Positions 44,188 to 53,690 of a DNA stretch of 64,000 nt are shown here, piece by piece (position 1 is the stretch's first letter; every line of letters starts with the position of its first letter). The DNA is from Oceanicaulis sp. HTCC2633 (lineage in GTDB: Bacteria; Pseudomonadota; Alphaproteobacteria; Caulobacterales; Maricaulaceae). The notes beneath the pieces were generated by a model. That model saw nothing but the letters and a program-made list of their open reading frames with translations, was not told where the DNA came from and did no database searches. The stretch spans positions 2,695,425 to 2,759,424 of the forward strand of contig NZ_CH672428.1 of assembly GCF_000152745.1 (NCBI RefSeq), given 5' to 3'. A program made the translations under genes and the position numbers.

Positions 44188-47100
44188 ATGGTTCACAATC
44201 CTGAACACGACAAGCACAAGGGGTTGCTGGCCTGGTGGGCCAAGAACTCCGTCGCCGCCAACCTCTTGATGCTGATCGCCCTGATCGGCGGCGTGGTCGG
44301 CTACTTCTCCATGCAACGGGAGAACAATCCCGGCGCCGTGTTCCCGGGCGCGTCGATCTCGGTCGCCTGGCCGGGCGCGTCGCCCCAGGAGATCGAGGAG
44401 CAGATCATTGTCCGCATCGAAGAGGCGCTGAGCGATCTGGACGGCGTGGACGAGCTTGAGGCCGTCGCCCGCGAAGGCTCAGGTTCGGTCTATGTGTCCG
44501 GCCTGCCGTCCCAGGAAGCGTCAGCCTTCATCGACGAGATCAAGCTGCGCGTGGACTCCATCAACAACATGCCGCGCGAAGCCTATCGTCCGCAGGTCCA
44601 GCGCTGGCAGAACTCTGACCAGATCGCCGGCTTCGCCCTGCACGGCCAGGTGGAGCGCCGCGACCTGCAACGGGTGGCGCGCGAGATCCGGAACGAGATC
44701 TCCTCCACCATTCCCGGCGCCTCGCTGGTCGAGGTGATGGGCACGCTGGGCGAGGAAGTCGCCATCGAGGTCTCCGAGGAAGACATGCGCCGCTATGGCG
44801 TCAGCTTCGCCGAGATCGCCCAGGCCATCGCCAACTCCTCGATCAACACCTCCGCCGGTTCGGTCCGCACCGATCTCGGGGATGTCCGCATCGCCTCGCG
44901 CGAGCTGGCGGACACCGCTTACGAATTCGAGAACATCATCGTGCGCCAGACCTCTGATGGCGGCGTGGTGCGCGTGGGCGATGTCGCCACCGTGATCGAC
45001 GGTCTCGTGGACGCCAATCTGAACGCCACCTTTGATGGCGAGCAGATGGTGATCATCGCGATCCGCTCCACCGGCAGCTCGGACATCATCGATGTGTCCA
45101 ACGCCATGAAGGAGTATCTCGAGCGCAAGAACGCCGAACTGCCCTCCACCCTGCAATTGTCGGTGTGGTGGGACGGCGCGGACCAGTTCAACTCGCAGCT
45201 GACCGTCATCGGCAGCTCGGCCCTTCTGGGTCTGGCGCTGGTGCTGGGCGTGCTGGTGCTGTTCCTGCGTCCGATCGTGGCGCTGTGGGTGACGGTGGGC
45301 ATCGCCACCGCCTTCGCCGGCGCCTTCCTGATCCTGCCCATGCTGGGCATCACCCTGAACTTCCTGTCGCTGTTCGCCTTCCTGATCGTGATCGGGGTGG
45401 TGGTGGATGACGCCATCATCGTGGGCGAGAACATTCACGCCCGCGTCGAGCGCGGCGAGCAGGGGCTGACGGCGGCGGTCGTGGGCACCCAGATGGTGGC
45501 CAAGCCGGTCGTCTTCGCGGTCATCACCACCATGATGGCGTTCGCGCCCTGGATGATGCTGACCGGGCCCGAAGTGCAGTTCACGCGTCAGATCTCTCTG
45601 GTCATCATCGCGGCTCTGGCCTTCTCGCTGGTGGAAGCGCTGTTCATCCTGCCTGCGCACCTGGCGCACATCAAACCGCAGAACACGAACGGCTTCTTTG
45701 GCCCGTTCATCAAGTTCCAGGCGATGATCGCTGACAGCCTGATCGCCTTCGCGCACCATATCTACGCGCCGGTTCTGGCGACGGCGATCCGCCTGCGCTA
45801 CGCCACCTTGATGTTCTTCATCGGGGTGTTCGGCCTGGCCATCGCCCTGCAGGCGAACGGCTATGTGAAGTCCGCCTTCATGCCGGAGATCGAGAGCGAC
45901 CTGATCCGGGTGAACATCCAGCTGGCCGAGGGCACCCCCTGGTCGCGGACCGACGATATCCGCTCGCGTCTGGATGAAGCCGAGCTGGAAGTCCAGCAGG
46001 CCTATCGCGAGGAGTTCCCGGGCGAGGACGACATGATCCGCTCGCGCTCCACGCTGGCGACCGACGGTTCGGTCCGGGCCTGGATCAATATCGCGCCGCC
46101 GGAGAACCGTCCGGGCCGCACGCCCACCGCCGAGGTGGCGCAACGCCTGCGCGACGCCCTGGGGCCGGTGCCGGATGCGGAGGAAATCCGTTTCGAGGCC
46201 ACCCTCAATGACAGTGGCCCGGCCATCCAGTTCGCCATCAACCATCCCGATCTGGATGTGTTGCGGGCGGCGGCGGCCGAACTGCGCCAGCATCTGGCGA
46301 CGTTCGAGACCACCTATGACATCGTGGACAATCTGCAGTCCTCCGCCGACGAGCTGCGCCTGACCCTGCGTCCGGACGCCCAGGCCCTGGGCCTGACGCT
46401 GGCGGACGTGACCCGTCAGGTGGGCCAGGCCTTCTATGGCTATGAAGTCCAGCGCCTGCCGCGCGATGGCGAGGATGTCCGGGTGATGGTCCGCTATCCC
46501 CGGGAGGCCCGGAACAGCTTGGATGCGGTCAACAATCTGCGCATCCGCACCAATGACGGCCGCGAAGTGCCGCTTGCGGCGGTGGTCGACGCCGAGTTCG
46601 CGCCGGGGATCAACCAGATCCGCCGTCGGGAGCGTCAGCGCACCGTCACGGTGAGCGCCGAGCTGACCGACAATGACGCCGCCGCCAACATCCGCCAGGA
46701 GCTGGAGGAAGAGTTCTTCCCGCAATGGCGCGAGCGGTATCCGGGCATCTCCACCGGCGCCATCGGCGAAGCCGAAGGCGAGGCGGAATTCCTGTCCGAG
46801 GTCATCCGGCTGCAGCTGATGATGGTGGTCATGATGTATGTGCTGCTGGCCGTGGCGTTCCGCTCCTACGCCCAGCCTCTGATGATCATGACGGCCATTC
46901 CCTTCGCCTATGCCGGCGCGGTCTTCGGCCACATGATCCTGGGCGAGCCCTTCGCGCTGTTCTCCATGTTCGGCATCGGGGCCGCCGCCGGGATCGTGAT
47001 CAACGACAACCTGGTGCTGGTGGACTTCGTGAACCGTCTGCGTGAACGCGGCGTCGGGGCCATGCAGGCGCTGGTGGATGCGGGCGTGCAGCGCTTCCGC

Positions 47101-47409
47101 CCGATCCTTCTGACCACGGTCACCACCTTTATCGGCATCCTGCCGATGATCGCCGAGCGCTCCACCGCGGCCCAGTTCCTGAAGCCGATGGTGATCTCTC
47201 TGGGCTTTGCGGTGATCTTCGCCCTGTTCCTGACGCTGCTGATGGTGCCGGCGCTGTATGCGATCGGCGCGGATATCGGCCGCTTCTTCAAGGGGCTGTG
47301 GACGGGCGAGAAGCAGCCGCGCGTCGGCGAGAGCTATATCGGCCATGACTCGGGCCCGGACGGGGTTGATGTCGGCCATCCGGATGAGGGAACGGCTCCG
47401 GCCGAATAA
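44188..47409 (+). CDS. RND multidrug-type efflux pump
   Basis: A 1073-residue HAE-type RND permease with two repeats of membrane helices and periplasmic domains. Landmarks are the N-terminal WWAKNSVAANLLMLIALIGG and VFPGASISVAWPGASPQEIEEQI, helix-4 motif VIGVVVDDAIIVGENIH with the proton-relay Asp pair, and helix-10/11 motifs FGIGAAAGIVINDNLVLVDFVNRL and RPILLTTVTTFIGILP. The double Asp in helix 4 is the drug/lipid-export type and differs from the metal pump at 26006. Substrate range cannot be read. A 12-bp stem follows the stop but has no T-run. Confidence 0.95.
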   Translation: MVHNPEHDKHKGLLAWWAKNSVAANLLMLIALIGGVVGYFSMQRENNPGAVFPGASISVAWPGASPQEIEEQIIVRIEEALSDLDGVDELEAVAREGSGSVYVSGLPSQEASAFIDEIKLRVDSINNMPREAYRPQVQRWQNSDQIAGFALHGQVERRDLQRVAREIRNEISSTIPGASLVEVMGTLGEEVAIEVSEEDMRRYGVSFAEIAQAIANSSINTSAGSVRTDLGDVRIASRELADTAYEFENIIVRQTSDGGVVRVGDVATVIDGLVDANLNATFDGEQMVIIAIRSTGSSDIIDVSNAMKEYLERKNAELPSTLQLSVWWDGADQFNSQLTVIGSSALLGLALVLGVLVLFLRPIVALWVTVGIATAFAGAFLILPMLGITLNFLSLFAFLIVIGVVVDDAIIVGENIHARVERGEQGLTAAVVGTQMVAKPVVFAVITTMMAFAPWMMLTGPEVQFTRQISLVIIAALAFSLVEALFILPAHLAHIKPQNTNGFFGPFIKFQAMIADSLIAFAHHIYAPVLATAIRLRYATLMFFIGVFGLAIALQANGYVKSAFMPEIESDLIRVNIQLAEGTPWSRTDDIRSRLDEAELEVQQAYREEFPGEDDMIRSRSTLATDGSVRAWINIAPPENRPGRTPTAEVAQRLRDALGPVPDAEEIRFEATLNDSGPAIQFAINHPDLDVLRAAAAELRQHLATFETTYDIVDNLQSSADELRLTLRPDAQALGLTLADVTRQVGQAFYGYEVQRLPRDGEDVRVMVRYPREARNSLDAVNNLRIRTNDGREVPLAAVVDAEFAPGINQIRRRERQRTVTVSAELTDNDAAANIRQELEEEFFPQWRERYPGISTGAIGEAEGEAEFLSEVIRLQLMMVVMMYVLLAVAFRSYAQPLMIMTAIPFAYAGAVFGHMILGEPFALFSMFGIGAAAGIVINDNLVLVDFVNRLRERGVGAMQALVDAGVQRFRPILLTTVTTFIGILPMIAERSTAAQFLKPMVISLGFAVIFALFLTLLMVPALYAIGADIGRFFKGLWTGEKQPRVGESYIGHDSGPDGVDVGHPDEGTAPAE

Positions 47410-47418
47410 CCCTCACGA

Positions 47419-47461
47419 TCCTGCGGCGCGGGCGACGCCTCACACGCTTCGCGCCGCAGGA
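47419..47461 (+). other. Hairpin between the RND pump and the first M13 gene
   Basis: TCCTGCGGCGCG and CGCGCCGCAGGA form a perfect 12-bp stem around a 19-nt loop. No U-tract follows, so it is at best a factor-assisted terminator or a processing site. Confidence 0.5.
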
Positions 47462-47522
47462 CCTAACTTCAGCGCCCGCTTTTTCGGCGCCTGCAATGAC
47501 ACGATTACCAAGGGGAAAACGC

Positions 47523-49553
47523 ATGAAAAACCTGTTGTCTGGCGTTGCGTTCATCGCGCTCGCCGCCGCAGCGCCCGCCTTTGCGCAAGATGCGCCGGTT
47601 CTGGGTGATTTCGGTTTTGACGTCACCGGCATGAACGCCGAGCTCGATCCGGGCGATGACTTCTTCCAGTTCGCCAACCAGGCCTGGCTTGAGCGCACCG
47701 AGATCCCGTCCGACCGCTCCAATTACGGCATGTTCACCAAGCTCGCCATCGAGGCGGAAGACCATGTCCGCGAGATCATTGATGAAGCCGCCGCGGTTGA
47801 TGCGCCGGACGGCTCCAACACCCAGCTGGTGGGCGATCTGTTCAAGTCCTGGATGGACGCGGACGCCATCAACGCCGCCGGTCTGGCGCCGGCCCAGCCC
47901 TATCTTGACCGGATCAACGCTGCGTCGAGCTGGGAGGATGTCGCCTCCCTGTTCGCGACCGTGCATTACGCCTCGCCCTGGGGCGTGGGCGTGATCCCGG
48001 ATCCGGCCGATACCTCCCGCTACACCCTCTATATGGGCCAGGGCGGTCTGGGCCTGCCCGATCGCGACTATTACCTTGAAGAAGACGAGGCGTCCGAGCG
48101 TTATCGCACCGCCTATGTCGCCTATATCGAGCGCATCTTTGACCTGGCCGGCATTGAAGGCGGCGCCGACAAGGCCCAGGCCATCATGGCGCTGGAAACC
48201 GCGCTGGCCGAGGTTCACTGGAGCCAGGAGCGCACCCGCGAGATCACCGAGATCTACAATGTGCTGTCGCTCGACGAAGTGGTCGAGCTGGCGCCCGAGT
48301 TCGATTTCCGCGCCAATCTCGAGGCTTTCGGCCTTGGCGGTCAGGAAAGCTTCATGGTCGCCACTCCGAGCGCCATCGCGGACGCCGGCGAGATCTTCTC
48401 TCAAACCGATCTCGACACGCTGAAGGCCTATCTGACCTTCCACTTCCTGTCCGACCGCGCCAGCTGGCTGGGCGATGACTTCGACCAGGCGAGCTTTGAC
48501 TTCTTCTCGCGCACCCTTAACGGCGTGGAAGAGCAACGCGAGCGTGAGAAACGCGGCGTGGACCTGATCGGCGGCGCGCTCGGTCACGCCATTGGCCAGA
48601 TCTATGTGGACCGTCACTTCCCGCCTGAGTCCAAGACCCAGATGGAAGAGCTGGTGGCCGGGCTTCAGTCCGCCTTCCGCGAACGTCTGGAAAATCTCAG
48701 CTGGATGGATGACGAAACCCGCGCCCAGGCGCTGGAGAAGCTCTCCACCTTCGAGCCGCGCATCGGTTATCCCGAAGTCTGGGACACCTATGAGGGTCTC
48801 GAGATCCGGGCGGATGACTATTTCGGCAACCGCATGCGCATGGCCGAGTTCGCCTGGGCCGAGCAGCTGGAAGACCTCGCGGGTCCGGTGGATCGCCGCG
48901 AATGGGACTGGCCGCCGCAGATCGTGAACGCCAGCTATAACCCGCTGCTGAACCAGATCACCTTCCCGGCCGGCATCCTGCAGGCGCCGTTCTTTGACCC
49001 GAACGCCGACATGGCGGTCAACTTTGGCGGCATCGGAGCTGTGATCGGCCACGAGATCGGCCACGGCTTTGACGACCAGGGTCGTCGCTTTGACGCTCAG
49101 GGCCGCATCCGTGACTGGTGGACTGAAGAGACCAATGAGCGTTTCCTGGAGCGCTCTGACGCGCTGGTCGCCCAGTACGACCAGTACGAGCCGTTGGAAG
49201 GCCACACCGTGAACGGTCGCTTCACCCTGGGTGAGAATATCGGCGATCTGGGCGGCATGGAAATGGCGTATTCGGCCTGGCGCGATTATGTCGACGCGCA
49301 CTATGGCGGCGAGGCTCCGGTCATTGACGGCTTCACCGGCGATCAGCGCTTCTTCCTCGGCTGGGCCCAGGTCTGGCGTCGCCTGTATCGCGAGGACAAC
49401 CTCATCAGCCGTCTGCGGACCGACCCGCACAGCCCGTCCGAATATCGGGTGAACGGCGTGGTGCGCAATATCGACGCCTGGTACGCCGCCTTCGGCGTGG
49501 ATGAGAGCGACGATCTCTACCTGCCGCCTGAACAACGCGTTTCGATCTGGTAG
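47523..49553 (+). CDS. M13 family metallopeptidase (neprilysin-like), secreted
   Basis: A 676-residue zinc endopeptidase of the neprilysin/PepO type. The start MKNLLSGVAFIALAAA gives a signal peptide cut after AFAQ. The body opens with FGFDVTGMNAELDPGDDFFQFANQAWLE, the usual M13 N-terminal block. The zinc site is H510EIGH with the third ligand Glu in TLGENIGDLGG; NASYNPLLNQITFPAGILQ is the substrate-groove strand. It should act in the periplasm on peptides. It is followed by its own terminator and then by a close paralogue. Confidence 0.95.
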   Translation: MKNLLSGVAFIALAAAAPAFAQDAPVLGDFGFDVTGMNAELDPGDDFFQFANQAWLERTEIPSDRSNYGMFTKLAIEAEDHVREIIDEAAAVDAPDGSNTQLVGDLFKSWMDADAINAAGLAPAQPYLDRINAASSWEDVASLFATVHYASPWGVGVIPDPADTSRYTLYMGQGGLGLPDRDYYLEEDEASERYRTAYVAYIERIFDLAGIEGGADKAQAIMALETALAEVHWSQERTREITEIYNVLSLDEVVELAPEFDFRANLEAFGLGGQESFMVATPSAIADAGEIFSQTDLDTLKAYLTFHFLSDRASWLGDDFDQASFDFFSRTLNGVEEQREREKRGVDLIGGALGHAIGQIYVDRHFPPESKTQMEELVAGLQSAFRERLENLSWMDDETRAQALEKLSTFEPRIGYPEVWDTYEGLEIRADDYFGNRMRMAEFAWAEQLEDLAGPVDRREWDWPPQIVNASYNPLLNQITFPAGILQAPFFDPNADMAVNFGGIGAVIGHEIGHGFDDQGRRFDAQGRIRDWWTEETNERFLERSDALVAQYDQYEPLEGHTVNGRFTLGENIGDLGGMEMAYSAWRDYVDAHYGGEAPVIDGFTGDQRFFLGWAQVWRRLYREDNLISRLRTDPHSPSEYRVNGVVRNIDAWYAAFGVDESDDLYLPPEQRVSIW

Positions 49554-49576
49554 ACCAACCTCGATCGAAAGCGTTC

Positions 49577-49605
49577 AAGCCCGGCGCTCAGGCGCCGGGC
49601 TTTTT
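49577..49605 (+). terminator. Intrinsic terminator after the first M13 gene
   Basis: AAGCCCGGCGC and its complement make an 11-bp stem with a TCAG loop and a T-run. It separates the two M13 genes, so the second needs its own promoter in the 130 nt that follow. Confidence 0.9.
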
Positions 49606-49734
49606 CATGGGTTTAGCCTTGTCTGTCCGCATTTTCACTTGCCATCCATCTTGGCGGGCGTGAGGGTGCGCCACATTTATGACATCATCTCGCACTCCGG
49701 GCGGGTGTCGTTTGTGAATGCTAAGGGGAACCCT

Positions 49735-51828
49735 ATGAAACAGATTCTGATGTCGTGCTCGGCGCTGGCCGTGCTCAGCCTGGCCGCGTGCGGACCGACC
49801 GACGCGCCCGAGAGCAACACCTCGGCGCAAACCGAGACCGCCGCCCAGACCGAGACCGCGCAATCGGGCGCGCCGGTCTATGGCGAGTTCGGCTTTGACG
49901 TCGCCGGCATGAACACCGATGTCGATCCGGGCGACGATTTCAACCAGTACGCCAATGGCGGCTGGATCGACGGCACCGAGCTGCCGGGCGACCGATCGCG
50001 CTTCGGCATGTTCACCGTGCTGTCCGAAGAAGCCGAGGAAGACGTTCAGGCGATCATCTTTGAAGCCGGCGAAGCCGACGCCGAAGCCGGTTCGAACAAC
50101 CAGCTCGTGGGCGATCTCTATGCCAGCTACATGAATGAAGCGGCGATCAGCGAAGCCGGCACGGCGCCGCTTGAGCCGTACCTGGCCGAAATCAACGCCG
50201 TCGAGAGCCTGGATGACGCCACGGCCCTGTTCGCCAGCGTGCATCATCAGTCGCCCTATGGCTTCGCCGTCTGGGCCGACCCGGCCGATCCGTCCGTGAA
50301 CGCGCTGCGCCTGTTCCAGGGCGGCCTGGGCATGGGCAATCGTGACTACTACCTCGATGAAGGCGAGCGCTTCCAGCAATACCGCGACGCCTATGTCGCC
50401 TATATTGCGCGCATTTTCGAACTGTCCGGCATTGAAGGCGGTCAGGAGAAAGCCGAAGCGATCCTGGCGTTCGAAACCCGCATCGCGGACGCGCACTGGA
50501 CCCGTGAAGACAGCCGCGACGTCACCCTGACCTACAACGTGATGTCCGTGGCCGAGCTCGACGAGCTGGCGCCGGCGCTGAACTTCCCCGAAGGCATGGC
50601 CAATCTGGGCCTGAACGTGGACGAGCTGATCGTGGTTCAGCCCACCGCCATCGCCCAGACCTCCGCCATTCTGGAAGACACCGACCTTGAGACCATCAAG
50701 GACTGGATGGCGTTCAACTTCATCTCCGACCGCGCCGGCTGGCTGCCGACCGAGTTCGAGGACGCCAATTTCGACTTCTTCGGCCGCACCCTGCGTGGTC
50801 AGACCGAGCAGCGCCCGCGTGACCGTCGTGCGGTCAACCTGGTGGGCGGCGCCCTGGGCCATGCCGTGGGCCAGATCTATGTGGAGCGTCACTTCCCGCC
50901 GAGCTCCAAGACCCAGATGGAAGACCTGGTCGCGCGTCTGACCACGGCCTTTGAATCGCGTCTTGAGAATCTTGAGTGGATGGACGACGAGACCCGCGCC
51001 GAAGCGCTGACCAAGCTGGCCGGCTTTGAAGCGCGCATCGGCTATCCGGAAATCTGGGATTCCTATGAGGGCCTGGAAATTTCCGCCGACGACTATTTCG
51101 GCAACCGCACCCGCATGGCCGAGTTCAACTGGGCCGAGCAGATCGAGGATCTCAACAGCCCGGTCGACACTCGTGAATGGGGCTGGCCGCCGCAAATCGT
51201 CAATGCGTCCTACTCCCCGCTGGCCAACCAGATCACCTTCCCGGCCGGCATCCTGCAGGCGCCCTTCTTTGACCCCAACGCCGACATGGCGGTCAATTTC
51301 GGCGGCATTGGCGGCGTGATCGGTCACGAGATCGGCCACGGCTTTGACGATAACGGCCGTCGCTATGACGCCGAAGGCCGTCTGCGCGACTGGTGGACCG
51401 AAGAGACCAATGTCCGCTTTGAAGAGCGCGCCGGCGAGCTGGGCGCTCAGTACGAAGCGTTCTGCCCGGTGGAGGGCCAGTGCGTCAGCGGTCGTCTGAC
51501 CATGGGCGAGAACATCGGCGATCTGGGCGGCCTGCAAATGGCCTACACCGCCTGGCGTCAGTATGTGGACGAAGTCTATGGCGGCGAAGCTCCGGTGATC
51601 GACGGCATGACCGGTGACCAGCGCTTCTTCCTGGGCTGGGCCCAGGTGTGGCGCAACCTGATCACAGAGGATGCGCTGCGCGCCCAGCTGCTGGGCGATC
51701 CGCACAGCCCGGCGCAGTACCGCATCAACGGCGTGGTCCGGAACCTGGACGCCTGGTACGACGCCTTCGGCGTGACCGAGGAAGACGATCTGTACCTGCC
51801 GCCGGAACAGCGCGTGCGCATCTGGTAA
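49735..51828 (+). CDS. M13 family metallopeptidase, lipoprotein paralogue
   Basis: A 697-residue relative of the preceding enzyme. The start MKQILMSCSALAVLSLAACG has a lipobox (LAAC), so it is lipid-anchored, followed by a Thr/Gln-rich spacer before FGFDVAGMNTDVDPGDDFNQYANGGW. The zinc site is H531EIGH with MGENIGDLGG. It follows the first protein throughout with the same block order; differences include a Cys pair in EAFCPVEGQCVSG. Together they look like a tandem duplication followed by a change in location, soluble against anchored. Confidence 0.95.
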   Translation: MKQILMSCSALAVLSLAACGPTDAPESNTSAQTETAAQTETAQSGAPVYGEFGFDVAGMNTDVDPGDDFNQYANGGWIDGTELPGDRSRFGMFTVLSEEAEEDVQAIIFEAGEADAEAGSNNQLVGDLYASYMNEAAISEAGTAPLEPYLAEINAVESLDDATALFASVHHQSPYGFAVWADPADPSVNALRLFQGGLGMGNRDYYLDEGERFQQYRDAYVAYIARIFELSGIEGGQEKAEAILAFETRIADAHWTREDSRDVTLTYNVMSVAELDELAPALNFPEGMANLGLNVDELIVVQPTAIAQTSAILEDTDLETIKDWMAFNFISDRAGWLPTEFEDANFDFFGRTLRGQTEQRPRDRRAVNLVGGALGHAVGQIYVERHFPPSSKTQMEDLVARLTTAFESRLENLEWMDDETRAEALTKLAGFEARIGYPEIWDSYEGLEISADDYFGNRTRMAEFNWAEQIEDLNSPVDTREWGWPPQIVNASYSPLANQITFPAGILQAPFFDPNADMAVNFGGIGGVIGHEIGHGFDDNGRRYDAEGRLRDWWTEETNVRFEERAGELGAQYEAFCPVEGQCVSGRLTMGENIGDLGGLQMAYTAWRQYVDEVYGGEAPVIDGMTGDQRFFLGWAQVWRNLITEDALRAQLLGDPHSPAQYRINGVVRNLDAWYDAFGVTEEDDLYLPPEQRVRIW

Positions 51829-51850
51829 CAGGGCGATTGCTCGCAAACGG

Positions 51851-51879
51851 AAAGCCCGGCGCATCGCGCCGGGCTTTTT
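51851..51879 (+). terminator. Intrinsic terminator after the second M13 gene
   Basis: A 12-bp stem AAAGCCCGGCGC/GCGCCGGGCTTT with an ATC loop runs into T residues. It is very like the terminator at 49577, as expected if the whole gene unit was duplicated. Confidence 0.9.
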
Positions 51880-51897
51880 GTTGGGCGGCAGCCGGTC

Positions 51898-52680
51898 CTA
51901 GCGGTGCAGGGCCTGTGTCTTCTGCGGCGTGAAGCGGTTCTCACCGACCTCGGCCGCGAACACCGTCAGGCTGAGCCCTTCGAGGGTGTGATCAAACAGG
52001 TTGAAGCTGGGCGGCTCGCCGCGCGTGCGATGTGACAGCGCCGTGCCCGCGCCGACAAACCAGCATGACCCGCCATCGGGCCGGCGCTGGGGCAGGGCGA
52101 AGACCTGGTGCAGATGGCCGGTCACCACAAGGTCCAGGCCCGCCTGCACGAAGATATCCGCCGCCTCGCGGCCGCCGCGGGTCTTGGCCCGGCCTTTCAA
52201 CCCGCCTGGCGCCATCAGCGGGTGGTGCGCGGCGACGACCTTGAGCCCTCTGAAATCATTCAGGCTCTGGGCGATCCGGGCGGCGTGGCGGGGATTGGCC
52301 CGGCCCAGAGACCAGTCGAGCTGGGCCTGCAGCCCGCGTGCGGTCAGATAGGATTCCACCGCCGCCGTGGGGGAGCGCCAGCTGGGTGTGACGCCCTTGC
52401 CCAGCCGTTTCTCGAAGCGCGCCCAGGGCGCGGCCACGCGGGCGGCGAGGTTGAGATAGGGGGTGTCGTGATTGCCCGGCGCCGCGATGACCGGCGCGTT
52501 GATGGCGCTGAAGAAGTCGCGCGCGGCGTCAAACTCGCGCCGGCGGCCATACTGGGTGAAATCGCCCGAGGCGATGACGGCGTCAGGCGCGAGAGCGTTG
52601 AGCGTCTCCAGCAGGGCCTCGGGCAGGCCAGGGGATTCCGCGCCGAAATGAAGGTCCGAGATTTGCGCCAGTCGCGTCAT
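51898..52680 (-). CDS. Calcineurin-like metallophosphoesterase
   Basis: A 260-residue cytosolic metallophosphoesterase. The metal-binding blocks occur in order: ISDLHFG, ASGDFTQYG, APGNHDTPY, VAAHHPL and VTGHLHQV. This is the arrangement of cyclic-nucleotide phosphodiesterase-type and related proteins; the substrate is not determinable. Its start overlaps the stop of the lipid kinase gene (ATGA), so the two are translated together. Confidence 0.92.
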   Translation of the reverse strand: MTRLAQISDLHFGAESPGLPEALLETLNALAPDAVIASGDFTQYGRRREFDAARDFFSAINAPVIAAPGNHDTPYLNLAARVAAPWARFEKRLGKGVTPSWRSPTAAVESYLTARGLQAQLDWSLGRANPRHAARIAQSLNDFRGLKVVAAHHPLMAPGGLKGRAKTRGGREAADIFVQAGLDLVVTGHLHQVFALPQRRPDGGSCWFVGAGTALSHRTRGEPPSFNLFDHTLEGLSLTVFAAEVGENRFTPQKTQALHR

Positions 52681-53615
52681 GCGTCAGGCTCCGGGGCTGC
52701 GAACAGGGCGGCGTTGGGTCTCAAGGAGATGCGTATCGGGGTCTTCAGGGTCAACACCTCCCCATCCAGCATCACGGTGATCTTCGAGGGCCCGTCGAGC
52801 ACGGCGCACTCCTGCGAGCGGAGCGGATTGAGCTCGCCCATGTTCAGCATCTCCCCCAGAAAGCCGGTCAGCGCGCCCAGGGCGTCGGAGAGGTCTTCGG
52901 TATGGGTGAACACATGCTCGAGCACCTCTTCCCCGGGGCGGGCGCCATGGATCATGGCCGCCGCCCCGCCCGGAAGGGTCATCAGCGCGTTTGCGCGGCG
53001 CAGTTTCATCGTCTCGTCCTCATCCACCTTCAGGCGCATGCGGGTCTGTCCAAACGCCTGCATGGCCTTACGCAGATAGGTCAGGGCGCGTCCGGGCTGA
53101 CGGCCCTCGCCATCCGGTCTCAGGGCTTCGCGCGCCTGTCCGAAGCGGACCGGGAAACCGGCCATGAGCGCGCAGAAGAACAGATGCCCGTCCACCTCGC
53201 CTGCGTGCAGCGGCTCAACGGGATATTCCGGCGCCTCGCGCAGGATCGTCTCGATGGACCGGGCGCCATACAGCCGCTTGGGCAGAAGGTTTGCGGTGCC
53301 CAGCGGCAGGGGAATGACCGGCGTGCGGCAATTCGTCCGCACCAGCTCGTTCAGCACCGCCGCCGCCGTGCCGTCCCCGCCCGCCACGGCGATATAGTCG
53401 GAGGGTTCGGCGCAGGCCTTGCTGACGCGCTCTTTGAAGGTTTCCGAGCAGTCATGCACGATCACCTTCGCCCAGTCCGCGGACCCGTGCACCGCTTCCA
53501 GCACTTTTTCCCTGCCCAGCTCGCGCGTGGTTCCGGAATGGGCGTTCAGCACAAGGGACAAGGTTTTCAAGGCGGTGGTCTCCGATGAAGGCGGCGTACT
53601 TGTTCTATAACGCAT
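52677..53615 (-). CDS. Diacylglycerol/lipid kinase family protein
   Basis: A 312-residue DAGK-catalytic-domain protein that would phosphorylate a lipid alcohol such as diacylglycerol or a sphingoid-type base. Motifs are LVLNAHSGTTRELG near the N-terminus, the nucleotide loop AVAGGDGTAAAVLNEL and PLPLGTANLLPKRL. The C-terminal half is the usual beta-sandwich (FFCALMAGFPVRFG). The ATG used has no clear SD; a TTG 15 codons later (LKTLSLVLNAHSG) has GGAG ahead and could be the real start. It is divergent from the alkaline phosphatase gene and coupled to the phosphoesterase. Confidence 0.9.
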   Translation of the reverse strand: MRYRTSTPPSSETTALKTLSLVLNAHSGTTRELGREKVLEAVHGSADWAKVIVHDCSETFKERVSKACAEPSDYIAVAGGDGTAAAVLNELVRTNCRTPVIPLPLGTANLLPKRLYGARSIETILREAPEYPVEPLHAGEVDGHLFFCALMAGFPVRFGQAREALRPDGEGRQPGRALTYLRKAMQAFGQTRMRLKVDEDETMKLRRANALMTLPGGAAAMIHGARPGEEVLEHVFTHTEDLSDALGALTGFLGEMLNMGELNPLRSQECAVLDGPSKITVMLDGEVLTLKTPIRISLRPNAALFAAPEPDA

Positions 53616-53690
53616 GATTGGCAGGAGGGATGCTTTGATCCGTCACAAAGCCGCGCTAAACCAACGCCAGTGTCAGAGAAGGGATCCATC

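Noticed and set aside
44521-47379. Very long minus-strand open frame (about 950 codons) opposite the RND pump
   Set aside because: It is a GC-skewed shadow of the pump gene, His/Arg/Gly-rich with no domain. The same applies to the long antisense frames at 212-2770, 4237-6330, 14329-16263, 47505-49535, 49588-51864 and 55909-58134.
53640-53690. Pho box before the alkaline phosphatase
   Set aside because: Only one GTCAC half-site is present; the position 11 nt away does not match.
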